DNA from: Actinomycetota bacterium
GTDB taxonomy: Bacteria; Actinomycetota; Actinomycetes; Streptosporangiales; Streptosporangiaceae
Direction: 5' to 3'
DNA: 14,526 nucleotides
NCBI GenBank assembly: GCA_003242605.1
Contig: QGUZ01000114.1
Coordinates: forward strand, 1-14,526
Translations under genes and position numbers: made by a program
Shown here: positions 7,215 to 14,475 of the stretch, piece by piece
Layout: the number at the start of each line of letters is the position of its first letter
Position numbering within the stretch: position 1 is the stretch's first letter
The notes under the pieces: generated by a model
Told to the model about the DNA's origin: nothing
Databases searched by the model: none
The model's input: the letters and a program-made list of their open reading frames with translations, nothing else

Positions 7215-7496
7215 TCAGGCTAGCGCGGACACGACTTGGATCAAGAGCAAGACCACAATGAACAGCACTGTGAAGCTCAGGTCAAAGGCAACGGTACCCA
7301 ACCGGAGCGGCGGAATGAAACGGCGGAGGAACTTGAGCGGCGGGTCGGTCGCGGTGTACGTGGCCTCCGCGAGCACCAGGACGACGCCCTTCGGACGCCA
7401 GTAGCGCGCGAACGCCTGTATCGTCTCAAAGATCATTCTGCCGATCAGCAGGACCAGATACAGGGACAGGACCGTCACCACGACGCTCACGAACAT
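7215..7496 (-). CDS. yggT: YggT-family small membrane protein (YlmG)
   Basis: A small integral membrane protein of 93 residues from the ATG at 7496. Two hydrophobic segments, at the N-terminus (FVSVVVTVLSLYLVLLIGRM) and at the C-terminus (LSFTVLFIVVLLLIQVV), flank a conserved centre with ATYTATDPPLKFLRRFIPPLR, the YggT signature. The family is membrane bound and travels with sepF and divIVA; a role in division, nucleoid or membrane organisation has been proposed but the biochemical function is unsettled. A GTG two codons earlier (7502) is also in frame, but GAGG (7508-7505) is only two bases from that GTG and eight from the ATG, so the ATG is preferred. It follows sepF by about 92 bases and precedes wag31. 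Confidence 0.95.
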   Translation of the reverse strand: MFVSVVVTVLSLYLVLLIGRMIFETIQAFARYWRPKGVVLVLAEATYTATDPPLKFLRRFIPPLRLGTVAFDLSFTVLFIVVLLLIQVVSALA

Positions 7497-7588
7497 GCCC
7501 ACGACCTCGTCCCGCCTCCGTCCTGGTCCGCAGTCTCCGCGTGTGCACCGAGAGTACCGCGCGCACGAGAACTGTTCATGGTGGAACT

Positions 7589-8131
7589 CTAGCTCTGGTT
7601 GAAGAAGCCGCGTTCCGCGATTCGGGCCTTGTCCTCGGCGGTCACCTCTACATTGGCTGGGGACAACAGGAACACCTTGTTGGTAACACGTTCGATGGTT
7701 CCGTGTAGCCCAAAAACGAGACCTGCCGCAAAGTCGACGAGGCGCTTGGCGTCGCTGTCAACCATTTCGGTCAGGTTCATGATGACCGGAGTCCCCTCCC
7801 GGAAGTGCTCCCCTATGGTACGCGCCTCGTTGTACGTGCGGGGGTGGAGCGTGGTGATGCGGGTGAGATCCGTCGTGCGGCGCTCGGGGACTCCCGGGGC
7901 CTGCCGGGGCGGAGGCACGTTCCCCTCGGCCTCGTCCTCGGGGTCGTCGTCGACGCCGGACTGCGACCCGTGGGCGCCGGTGCGGCCTGCGACGACGCCG
8001 CGATCAACGGCGGCCCGGCGGGGCTCGTCGTAGTCGTCGTACTCCTCGTCGTCGTAGGTGTCGTACCTGTCGTAGCGGTCGTCCTCCACCAGACCGAGGT
8101 AGACCGCCATCTTCCGCATCGCGCCGGCCAT
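7589..8131 (-). CDS. sepF: Cell division protein SepF
   Basis: A 180-residue protein that binds the FtsZ C-terminal peptide and tethers the Z-ring to the membrane; in actinobacteria, which lack FtsA, it is the main anchor. Seen: the N-terminal amphipathic membrane helix (MAGAMRKMAVYLGLVED), then an acidic linker that includes a Tyr/Asp tract at residues 20-35 and a Pro/Glu-rich stretch to about 88. The globular SepF (DUF552) core spans about 90-165, with ITTLHPRTYNEARTIGEHF and TPVIMNLTEM, ending in GFFNQS as in Streptomyces. The ATG at 8131 has GGAGG six bases upstream. It sits 146 bases after yggS. The core is strongly conserved while the linker is low complexity. Confidence 0.97.
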   Translation of the reverse strand: MAGAMRKMAVYLGLVEDDRYDRYDTYDDEEYDDYDEPRRAAVDRGVVAGRTGAHGSQSGVDDDPEDEAEGNVPPPRQAPGVPERRTTDLTRITTLHPRTYNEARTIGEHFREGTPVIMNLTEMVDSDAKRLVDFAAGLVFGLHGTIERVTNKVFLLSPANVEVTAEDKARIAERGFFNQS

Positions 8132-8169
8132 ACTCGTCCTCCGTCAGTCCACCGGGTCGAGTCCGCCGG

Positions 8170-8207
8170 CCCGCCACGCGGCGGGAGCGCCCTCACCGTC
8201 CCGCCGC
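8170..8207 (-). terminator. Alternative GC hairpins between yggS and sepF
   Basis: GCGGCGGGA (8178-8186) and TCCCGCCGC (8199-8207) form a perfect 9-bp stem with a 12-base loop. The same GGCGGG can alternatively pair with CCCGCC at 8170-8175 around a 4-base loop. On the minus strand this lies in the 146-base gap between the yggS stop and the sepF start. Two exclusive pairings could mean attenuation or partial termination, but chance pairing in GC-rich DNA is possible. Confidence 0.4.
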
Positions 8208-8277
8208 GGCCGGTCCGGCGTCCCCTCCCCGGCCTTGAGGGCCCATCACGCGGACACCAACGTCCACTTGGGGGACA

Positions 8278-9045
8278 TTACCTGACGAAGGGCTTTCTGC
8301 GGCCGAGCAACGCCGTACCGACACGCACGTGTGTCGCCCCGTTTGCTATGGCCTGGTGCAGGTCCCCGCTCATCCCGGCGGAGATCACCCGGGCCTCGGG
8401 GTGCTCCTTGCGTACGGCCTCCGCCACCTCGGCGAGCCGGGCGAACGCGGGCGCGGGGTCCTCCCCCAGCGGGGCCACCGCCATCACCCCGGCGAGCCGC
8501 AGCCCCTCGGTGCCGGCCACCGCGTCCGCGATCTCCATCACACCCGCCGGCGGCACCCCGCCGCGGTTCGGGTCCGGCTCCCGTTCCAGCGCCACCTGGA
8601 CCAGGCAGTCGATCACCCGGCCGGCGCGGACCGCGGCGGTGCCGAGCGCCCGGACGAGGCGGAGCCGGTCCACCGAATGGACCATCGCCGCGTACCGGGC
8701 CACGGACTTGGCCTTGTTGGTCTGCAGCTGGCCGATGAAGTGCCAGGTGATCGGCAGGTCGGCGCACGCGGCGGCCTTCGCCGACGCCTCCTGGTCGCGG
8801 TTCTCGCCGATGTGGGTGACCCCGAGCTCGACGAGGGTGCGGACGTCGGAGGCGGGGTAGGTCTTCGTCACCGCGATGAGGGTGACCTCATCCCGGCGTC
8901 GCCCGGCCGCGGCGCAGGCCTCGGTGATGCGCCGCTCCACCTCGGCGAGCCCGCGGGCGAGCTCCGCCCTGCGGGCCTCGGGATCCGCGGCCGGGCCGGC
9001 CGGATCGAGTCGTTCGGGTTCGTCCACTGTCCGGATGCCGCTCAC
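8278..9045 (-). CDS. yggS: PLP homeostasis protein YggS/YlmE (alanine racemase-fold)
   Basis: A 255-residue cytoplasmic protein of the YggS/PLPBP family, which binds pyridoxal 5'-phosphate and buffers its level and that of linked amino-acid pools; no catalytic activity is established. Seen: the PLP-lysine motif LIAVTKTYP (K61), GVTHIGENRDQEA (76-88), WHFIGQLQTNK (101-111), MVHSVDR (121-127), ISAGMSGDL, and the C-terminal HVRVGTALLGRR phosphate-binding loop. The GTG at 9045 gives about 20 residues more at the N-terminus than many homologues; GTG at codon 7 is the only other nearby candidate, and the ribosome site (GAGG) is close and weak. The gene begins 16 bases after the ftsZ stop, so translation may be coupled to ftsZ. 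The pgeF/ylmD gene often found between the two is missing. Confidence 0.95.
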   Translation of the reverse strand: MSGIRTVDEPERLDPAGPAADPEARRAELARGLAEVERRITEACAAAGRRRDEVTLIAVTKTYPASDVRTLVELGVTHIGENRDQEASAKAAACADLPITWHFIGQLQTNKAKSVARYAAMVHSVDRLRLVRALGTAAVRAGRVIDCLVQVALEREPDPNRGGVPPAGVMEIADAVAGTEGLRLAGVMAVAPLGEDPAPAFARLAEVAEAVRKEHPEARVISAGMSGDLHQAIANGATHVRVGTALLGRRKPFVR

Positions 9046-9061
9046 ACGCCTCGCCGTGCCG

Positions 9062-10693
9062 TCACTTCAGGAAGTCCGGCACGTCGAGCTCCTCCTCCTG
9101 CTCCTCGAACACCACCGGGCGACGCCGTACCGGCTCGGAGGACCGGGAGGTGATCGGCGTGGCCGAGGGCTCGGGGGCGGGCCGCGGGATGGAGACCGGC
9201 GGCGTCGTCGGCGCGTCGGCGTCCCGGGCCGGGCCCTGGTCCTGGGCCGCGGGCGTGATCGGGGTCACCGGCGCCGGCGGGGTCTCGCTCTCCGCCGGGA
9301 CGGGCGCGCTGAGCGGCATGCTCGGCACCCCGGTGTGCGCCCCGGTGTGGGTCGTGCCCTGGCCGGTGCCGGCGGACGAGGCCGCCGGGCTCGCGGCCGG
9401 CGCGGAGGAGACACCGCTGGACACGCTGCCGGACACACCGCCGGACACGCTGCCGGACACACCGCTGGACGCGCCGCCCGGCTCACCGGACGCCGTGCCC
9501 TGGGCCGCCGGGCCGGACGGCGCCGCGGACGCCGGAGCCTGCCCGGCGCCGGAGGCGGCGGTGGCAGAGCCCGGGGTGCTCCCGGACGACGCGGTGGACC
9601 CGCCGTAGGTCCGCGCGGGCGGCTCGGTGCGCCGCTCCTGCCGCGGCTCCGGCTTCGGCGACGACAGGGTCACCGACGGCCGGGACGGCTCCGCGGGGGC
9701 GGAGGCGCGGGACGACTGCTGGCGGTTCGCCGACGACGAGCCGCGCGGCGGCTCGTCGAAGCCGGCCGCGATCACGGTCACCCGCACCTCGTCGCCGAGC
9801 GAGTCGTCGATCACCGTGCCGAAGATGATGTTCGCGTCGGGGGCGGCGGCGTTGGAGACGAGCTGGGCCGCTTCGTTGATCTCGAACAGACCGAGGTCGG
9901 AGCCGCCGGCGATGGACAGCAGCACCCCATGGGCGCCGTCGATGCTCGCCTCCAGCAGCGGGCTGGACACGGCCATCTCCGCCGCGGCGACCGACCGGTC
10001 GTCGCCGCGGGCGTGGCCGATGCCCATGAGCGCCGACCCGGCGCCGGACATGACCGACTTGACGTCGGCGAAGTCCAGGTTGATGAGACCCGGCGTGGTG
10101 ATCAGGTCGGTGATGCCCTGCACACCGGAGAGCAGCACCTGGTCGGCGGCCTTGAAGGCGTCGAGCACACTCACCTGGCGATCGGAGATTGAAAGCAGGC
10201 GGTCGTTGGGAATGACAATGAGCGTGTCGACCTCGTCACGCAGCATCTCGATGCCCATCTCGGCCTGCATCGCCCGGCGCTTGCCCTCGAAGCTGAACGG
10301 CCGGGTCACCACGCCGATGGTGAGGGCACCGAGGGAGCGTGCGATGTTCGCCACCACCGGCGCGCCGCCGGTGCCCGTCCCACCGCCCTCCCCCGCCGTC
10401 ACGAACACCATGTCGGCCCCCTTGAGGACCTCCTCGATCTCCTCCCGGTGGTCCTCGGCGGCCTTCCGGCCGACTTCGGGGTTGGCGCCGGCGCCCAGGC
10501 CTCGTGTGAGCTCGCGGCCCACATCGAGTTTCACATCGGCGTCACTCATCAGCAGCGCCTGGGCGTCGGTGTTGATCGCGATGAACTCGACGCCCTTTAG
10601 TCCCTCTTCGATCATCCGGTTGACGGCGTTGACGCCGCCGCCACCGATCCCGACGACCTTGATGACCGCGAGGTAGTTCTGCGGTGCTGCCAC
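9062..10693 (-). CDS. ftsZ: Cell division GTPase FtsZ with an extended linker
   Basis: The tubulin-like GTPase that assembles the cytokinetic ring. Seen: nucleotide-fold start VVGIGGGGVNAVNRM, AINTDAQAL (39-47), the GTP signature GGGTGTGG (103-110), the T7 synergy loop NLDFADVKSVM with D207 and D210, and the end of the globular domain near residue 315. A long Ser/Pro/Ala/Gly linker runs to about 527, then the C-terminal peptide ELDVPDFLK that binds SepF and other partners. The total of 543 residues compares with about 380-400 in mycobacteria and Streptomyces; the excess is all in the linker. Residues 410-429 are Ser-Gly-Val repeats, encoded by a tandem DNA repeat. The GTG at 10693 follows GGAAAGG by nine bases and starts MAAPQNYLAVIKVVG as in homologues. 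A promoter candidate lies about 120 bases upstream; yggS follows closely. Confidence 0.98.
   Translation of the reverse strand: MAAPQNYLAVIKVVGIGGGGVNAVNRMIEEGLKGVEFIAINTDAQALLMSDADVKLDVGRELTRGLGAGANPEVGRKAAEDHREEIEEVLKGADMVFVTAGEGGGTGTGGAPVVANIARSLGALTIGVVTRPFSFEGKRRAMQAEMGIEMLRDEVDTLIVIPNDRLLSISDRQVSVLDAFKAADQVLLSGVQGITDLITTPGLINLDFADVKSVMSGAGSALMGIGHARGDDRSVAAAEMAVSSPLLEASIDGAHGVLLSIAGGSDLGLFEINEAAQLVSNAAAPDANIIFGTVIDDSLGDEVRVTVIAAGFDEPPRGSSSANRQQSSRASAPAEPSRPSVTLSSPKPEPRQERRTEPPARTYGGSTASSGSTPGSATAASGAGQAPASAAPSGPAAQGTASGEPGGASSGVSGSVSGGVSGSVSSGVSSAPAASPAASSAGTGQGTTHTGAHTGVPSMPLSAPVPAESETPPAPVTPITPAAQDQGPARDADAPTTPPVSIPRPAPEPSATPITSRSSEPVRRRPVVFEEQEEELDVPDFLK
9411..9466 (-). repeat. 24-bp tandem repeat inside the ftsZ linker
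   Basis: The unit 9419-9442 is repeated at 9443-9466 with only the last base changed (C to T), and the eight bases before (9411-9418) match the end of the second copy, so about 2.3 copies are present. Each unit is itself two similar 12-mers (GGACACGCTGCC and GGACACACCGCC), making a 12-bp period. It encodes the Ser-Gly-Val-rich segment around residues 410-429. In-frame units suggest length change by slippage. Confidence 0.85.
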
Positions 10694-10771
10694 GACGAGG
10701 GGCCTTTCCGCTCGTTTACTTGCATTTCATGGGATCCGGGCTACCGGATCGGCCTATTCCAAACCCTCACC

Positions 10772-10799
10772 CTCAAGTTGAGATTTAGAGTTATGTCAA
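10772..10799 (-). promoter_or_regulatory. AT-rich element with CTCAA-G-TTGAG quasi-palindrome upstream of ftsZ
   Basis: CTCAAGTTGAG (10772-10782) has 5-base inverted arms around a single centre base. Just upstream on the minus strand is a perfect TTGACA (10799-10794), but no -10 hexamer follows at 16-18 bases, so it is not called as a promoter. The island sits in the likely ftsZ leader, 80-105 bases before the start codon, and may be a protein-binding site. Confidence 0.4.
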
Positions 10800-10816
10800 C
10801 CTGAGGATTGATACGG

Positions 10817-10846
10817 ACAGTAGGGTCGGTCCTCCCCCAGGGTCAA
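10817..10846 (-). promoter_or_regulatory. Candidate ftsZ promoter (TTGACC-18-TACTGT)
   Basis: On the minus strand TTGACC (10846-10841) and TACTGT (10822-10817) are separated by 18 bases, a reasonable fit to a principal sigma-factor promoter. Transcription would begin near 10810, leaving a leader of about 117 bases before the ftsZ GTG. The assignment is from sequence pattern only. Confidence 0.5.
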
Positions 10847-10943
10847 CTAACCGCGCCGCAAGCGCGCCCGGCGTGTCGCGCACTGTCCCATTCGCGCTCG
10901 CCGGCGCGGACCCCGATCGGCGTCCTCACCCCGCCGTTCCGTG

Positions 10944-10964
10944 GTGCCGCCGCAACGGCGGCAC
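10944..10964 (-). terminator. Hairpin downstream of ftsQ
   Basis: GTGCCGCCG (10944-10952) and CGGCGGCAC (10956-10964) form a perfect 9-bp stem with a 3-base loop, 50 bases beyond the ftsQ stop on the minus strand. No U-tract follows in that direction. It may terminate or weaken transcription from ftsQ before the ftsZ promoter. Confidence 0.5.
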
Positions 10965-11014
10965 TGATGATTATGATCTCACCTCCAGCGCGGTTCGCAC
11001 GTACGCACCCGCCG

Positions 11015-11779
11015 TCATCGCACCGTGGCGACGTCCGGGGAGCTCACGTCGTAGCTGCGGCCGGGATACCGGAGCAGGGACAGCAGGACCCGCGCCTTCA
11101 GGTCGCCGTGCTCGGCCCCGCCCCAGTTGACCGTGCGGCCGTCGGCGAGGCGCAGGCTCACCGAGGTCGCGTCCTCGGCCCGCACCTCGGCCACCCGCCG
11201 GGCGAGCCCCTCGGGCAGGGCGTGCACCGCCGCCAGCGCCGCGCGCGCCGCCGGGTCGTCCGGGGCGACCCGCGCCACCCGGAGCCGGGGCAGCCCCTCC
11301 GGGGCGGTGTCGCGCAGGCTCACCACCACGCCGAAGCGGTCCACGAGCGCCACCCGGTCGCCGCTCTGGGCGACCGCGATCGGGGTCCGCTCGCGGACCC
11401 GGATCAGCAGGGTGCGGGGCCAGGCGCGCTCCACGCGCACCGACTCGATCGGCGGCAGCGCCGCGACCCGGGCCCGCACGGCCGCCAGGTCCACGGCGGC
11501 CAGCGGCTCGCCCGTGGCGACCCCGGCCGCCCGCCGGACCACCTCGTCCGGGATGCCGGAGTTCCCGCGCACCTCGACGCGCTCCACGCCGAGCAGCGGG
11601 GAGAGGAACACCAGCCAGGTGGCCGCCGCGACCACGCCGGCGGCCAGCAGCAGCACGAGCACGACGGGGCGGGCGCGCCGCCACCGGCGGCGCGGTGCGC
11701 GTTCCGCCGTGTCCGCTCCGGCGCCGGCCTCCGCCCGCGCCCGGAGCTCCGCATCGCGCTCCGTCTCCGCTGCGCTCAT
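11015..11779 (-). CDS. ftsQ: Cell division protein FtsQ (DivIB)
   Basis: A bitopic membrane protein of 254 residues that forms part of the FtsQLB divisome core. Seen: a charged cytoplasmic N-terminus (1-37) ending in RRRWRRAR, one transmembrane helix (about 38-59, VVLVLLLAAGVVAAATWLVF), and a POTRA domain (about 62-131) starting LLGVERVEVRGNSGIP and containing the typical ESVRVERAWPRTLLIRVRERTP. A FtsQ/DivIB beta domain follows (about 132-254), with VALVDRFGVVV. The frame is open much further upstream, but that part is the shadow of murC; the ATG at 11779, with GAGGGGG just before it, gives a normal FtsQ length. It lies 179 bases after murC and 321 bases before ftsZ. Confidence 0.95.
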   Translation of the reverse strand: MSAAETERDAELRARAEAGAGADTAERAPRRRWRRARPVVLVLLLAAGVVAAATWLVFLSPLLGVERVEVRGNSGIPDEVVRRAAGVATGEPLAAVDLAAVRARVAALPPIESVRVERAWPRTLLIRVRERTPIAVAQSGDRVALVDRFGVVVSLRDTAPEGLPRLRVARVAPDDPAARAALAAVHALPEGLARRVAEVRAEDATSVSLRLADGRTVNWGGAEHGDLKARVLLSLLRYPGRSYDVSSPDVATVR

Positions 11780-11830
11780 GCCCCCTCGGCCGCCTTCTGG
11801 GACGGACCCGTCGCCCGGGCTCGTCCCCCC

Positions 11831-11861
11831 GGCCCGGTCACCCGGCCGGGTCCCCCGGGCC
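11831..11861 (-). terminator. GC-rich hairpin between murC and ftsQ
   Basis: GGCCCGG (11831-11837) pairs with CCGGGCC (11855-11861), and the intervening 17 bases contain ACCCGGCCGGGT (11840-11851), itself a perfect palindrome. It lies within the 179-base gap between the murC stop and the ftsQ start. An AT-rich TTATAC (minus strand, about 11906-11901) upstream of it could be a -10 box for ftsQ, but no -35 is evident. Role uncertain: terminator, attenuator or chance. Confidence 0.35.
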
Positions 11862-11958
11862 GGCCGCCCGGATCGGTCGCCATCCCGTACCGCCCACGGT
11901 ATAACGCGGACGCGGAGCGGGCGGGCATCTCGGAGAAAGGGCGCGTCGCGCCGGGCCG

Positions 11959-13383
11959 TCAGGCGCGGCCGCTCAGCTCGGCCACGATGCGCGGCCCGAG
12001 CTCGGTGACGTCGCCCGCGCCCATGGTGAGCACGATGTCCCCCGGCCGCGCCCGCTCGGCGACGAGAGCCGGGACCCGGGACCGGTCGGGGACGTAGGCG
12101 ACCCGCTCCGGCGGCAGCGGCACCTTGCGGGCGACGAGCGCGCCGGAGACGCCCGGCTCGGGGTCCTCCCGCGCGCCGTACACGTCGAGCACGATCGCCT
12201 CGTCGGCGAGGCCGAGCGCGGCGCCGAACTCGTCGGCGAAGAACCGGGTGCGGGAGTACAGGTGCGGCTGGAAGACGGCGATCACCCGCCCCTCGCCGCC
12301 GGAGAACGAGGCGACCACGTCGCGCGCGGCGCGCAGGTCGGCCTGCAGCTCGGTCGGGTGGTGGGCGTAGCTGTCGAACACCGCCACGCCGCCCGCCTCG
12401 CCCTTGGCCTCGAACCGGCGCTGGGCGCCGGAGAACGAGGCGAGGCCCTCCACCACGTCGTCGGCGGACACGCCGAGCTCGACCGCGGCGGCGAGCGCGG
12501 CGGTGGCGTTGAGCGCGTTGTGCCGCCCCGGCACCGACAGCGTCACCTCGCGGGGGCCGATGCCCGGCCCCTCGACCTCGAAGGTGAGGCCGAGCCCGCG
12601 CGGGGTGACCGCGCGGACGCGGTAGTCGGCGTCCTCGGCCGTGCCGTACCGCAGCACCTTCAGGCCGCGTGCCCGGGCATCCGCGACGAGCGCGTTCGCG
12701 CCGGGGTCGTCGGCGCACACCACCAGGACGCGGCCGACCCGCTCGGTGAACCGGGCGAAGCCGTCCTGGACCGCCTGCGGGTGGCCGTAGTTGTCGAGGT
12801 GGTCGGCCTCGACGTTGGTGATCACCGCGATGTCGGGGGCGAGCATGAGGAACGAGCCGTCGCTCTCGTCGGCCTCGGCGACGAACACCTCACCCCCGCC
12901 CTCGTCCGCACCGAGGCCGGTGGTGACGAGGCGGCCGCCGACGCAGTACGACGGGTCCGCCCCGGCCTTCTGCAGCGCCACGGTGAGCATCGAGGTCGTG
13001 GTGGTCTTGCCGTGCGTGCCGGCGATCGCCACCCCGGTCTTGCCCGCCATGACCGAGGCGAGCGCCGCGGCGCGCGGGATGATCCGCAGGCCCTGGCGCA
13101 GCGCCTCGCCGAGCTCGGGGTTGGAGTCCCGGATCGCGGTGGACACCACGACCGTGTCCACGTCCTTGACGTGCGAGGCGGCGTGCCCCACGTGCACCCG
13201 GGCGCCGAGCTCGCGCAGCTCGGTGAGGATGCCGGAGGCGCGGATGTCGCTGCCGGACACCTTCACGCCGCGCTTGAGCAGGATGCGGGCGATGCCCGAC
13301 ATTCCGGCCCCGCCGATGCCGATGAAGTGCACCCGGCCCAGCCGGTCCGCGGGCACCGGGTCGACCGGTTTGATCAGGCTCAC
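11959..13383 (-). CDS. murC: UDP-N-acetylmuramate--L-alanine ligase MurC
   Basis: The cytoplasmic ATP-dependent ligase that adds L-alanine to UDP-MurNAc, the first amino acid of the peptidoglycan stem peptide; 474 residues. Seen: the N-terminal Rossmann loop HFIGIGGAGMSGIA (19-32), the ATP P-loop GTHGKTTTTSM (122-132), EADESDGSF (170-178), the Mur-ligase signature NVEADHLDNYG (190-200), SVPGRHNALNATAA (283-296), and the C-terminal motifs DSYAHHPTE (337-345) and FQPHLYSRTR (371-380). The frame is open further upstream inside murG, but the GTG at 13383 is the natural start: its GTGA overlaps the murG TGA, the usual arrangement for coupled translation. It is followed after 179 bases by ftsQ. No murB is present in between. 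Confidence 0.97.
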   Translation of the reverse strand: MSLIKPVDPVPADRLGRVHFIGIGGAGMSGIARILLKRGVKVSGSDIRASGILTELRELGARVHVGHAASHVKDVDTVVVSTAIRDSNPELGEALRQGLRIIPRAAALASVMAGKTGVAIAGTHGKTTTTSMLTVALQKAGADPSYCVGGRLVTTGLGADEGGGEVFVAEADESDGSFLMLAPDIAVITNVEADHLDNYGHPQAVQDGFARFTERVGRVLVVCADDPGANALVADARARGLKVLRYGTAEDADYRVRAVTPRGLGLTFEVEGPGIGPREVTLSVPGRHNALNATAALAAAVELGVSADDVVEGLASFSGAQRRFEAKGEAGGVAVFDSYAHHPTELQADLRAARDVVASFSGGEGRVIAVFQPHLYSRTRFFADEFGAALGLADEAIVLDVYGAREDPEPGVSGALVARKVPLPPERVAYVPDRSRVPALVAERARPGDIVLTMGAGDVTELGPRIVAELSGRA

Positions 13384-14465
13384 CGGGCGCCCCCGGCGAT
13401 GCGCAGCACGTGCTGGGCGAGGGTCCCGGCGGCGTCCTTGCGGCCGAGCCGGGACGCGGCCTCGGACATGATCGCCACCCGGTCGGGGTCGAGGAGGATC
13501 GGCAGCAGGGTGCGCACGATCCACTCGCCGGACAGCTCGGAGTCCTGCACCATGATGCCGCCGCCGCCCTTGACGATCGGCTCGGCGTTGAGCGCCTGCT
13601 CGCCGTTGCCGTGCGGCAGCGGCACGTACGCCGCGGGCAGCCCGACCGCGGTGAGCTCGGCGCAGGTCATCGCGCCGGCGCGGCACAGCGCCAGGTCCGC
13701 CGCGGCGTAGGCGAGGTCCATCCGGTCGATGTACGGCAGCACCACGTACTGCGGGTCGCCCGGCGGCGGCTCCTTCTCCACGGTGTTCTTCGGGCCGATC
13801 ATGTGCAGCACCTGGATCCCGGCGGCGCGCAGCCGGTCGGCGGCGGCGAGCGCCGCCCGGTTGAGGGAGACCGCGCCCTGGGAACCGCCGAACACCAGCA
13901 GCGTCGGCCGGTCCTCCTCCAGCCCGAAGTACGACCGCGCCTTGTCGCCGAGCGCGAACCGGTCGAGCTCGACGATCTCCCGCCGCAGCGGGATGCCCAC
14001 GTACTGCGCGTTCGGCAGCGGCGTGTTGGGGTGGCCGGTGAACACGTGCTCGGTGAGCCGCGCGCCGAGCCGGTTGGCGAGGCCCGGACGCGGGTTCGCC
14101 TCGTGCACGATCACCGGGATGCCGCGCCGCCGCGCCGCGAGGTAGGCGGGCGTGGCGACGTAGCCGCCGAAGCCCACCAGGACGTCGGCGCGCACCTCGT
14201 CGAGGATGGCGGTCGCGGCGCCGACCGCCCCGGCGAGCCGGCCGGGCACGGTGAGCAGCTGGGGCGTGAGCGAGCGCGGCAACGGCACGGCGGGCACCAG
14301 CCGCAGCTCGTAGCCCCGCTCGGGCACCAGCCTGGTCTCCAGGCCCCGCTCGGTGCCCAGGCAGGTGATGCCGATGTCCGGATCAATCCGGCGCAGGGCA
14401 TCGGCGAGCGCAAGCGCCGGTTCGATATGGCCGGCCGTCCCGCCGCCGGCGAGGACCACCCTCAT
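13380..14465 (-). CDS. murG: MurG, undecaprenyl-diphospho-MurNAc-pentapeptide GlcNAc transferase
   Basis: A GT-B glycosyltransferase of 361 residues that works at the inner membrane face and transfers GlcNAc from UDP-GlcNAc to lipid I, giving lipid II. Seen: glycine-rich loop GGGTAGHIEPALALA (7-21), a second loop FGGYVATPAYLAA (99-111), HEANPRPGLANRL (121-133), the interdomain GGSQGA (193-198), and the UDP-GlcNAc site CRAGAMTCAELTAVGLPA (261-278) with PLPHGNGEQALNAE (282-295). Length and motif spacing are normal. The ATG at 14465 follows AAGGGA by five bases; this ribosome site overlaps the stop of the preceding ftsW-like frame. Its own stop overlaps the murC start. Confidence 0.97.
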   Translation of the reverse strand: MRVVLAGGGTAGHIEPALALADALRRIDPDIGITCLGTERGLETRLVPERGYELRLVPAVPLPRSLTPQLLTVPGRLAGAVGAATAILDEVRADVLVGFGGYVATPAYLAARRRGIPVIVHEANPRPGLANRLGARLTEHVFTGHPNTPLPNAQYVGIPLRREIVELDRFALGDKARSYFGLEEDRPTLLVFGGSQGAVSLNRAALAAADRLRAAGIQVLHMIGPKNTVEKEPPPGDPQYVVLPYIDRMDLAYAAADLALCRAGAMTCAELTAVGLPAAYVPLPHGNGEQALNAEPIVKGGGGIMVQDSELSGEWIVRTLLPILLDPDRVAIMSEAASRLGRKDAAGTLAQHVLRIAGGAR

Positions 14466-14475
14466 GTCGGTCCCT

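Larger units (their letters stand above)
10694..11014 (-). other. ftsQ-ftsZ intergenic region with regulatory elements
   Basis: 321 bases without a gene. The part nearest ftsZ (about 10750-10815) is much richer in A/T than the rest of the window and holds the elements listed separately: a promoter candidate, a CTCAA-G-TTGAG quasi-palindrome and an isolated TTGACA. The ftsQ side (10850-11010) is GC-rich with a 9-bp hairpin. Open frames crossing it have no recognisable protein features. Confidence 0.75.

Noticed and set aside
9411..9466. Possible CRISPR-like repeats
   Set aside because: The repeats are direct, contiguous, without spacers, and lie in frame in the ftsZ linker.
10777..10799. A promoter using TTGACA at 10799-10794 as -35
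   Set aside because: No plausible -10 hexamer occurs 16-18 bases downstream; TTGACC-18-TACTGT further upstream fits better.
11780..12718. The ftsQ frame extended upstream to 12718
   Set aside because: The extension overlaps murC and is Arg/Ala-rich shadow; the ATG at 11779 gives a normal FtsQ.
13384..13686. MurC start further upstream inside murG
   Set aside because: The extra residues are low-complexity Arg-rich and lie wholly in murG; the GTG overlapping the murG stop is the standard arrangement.
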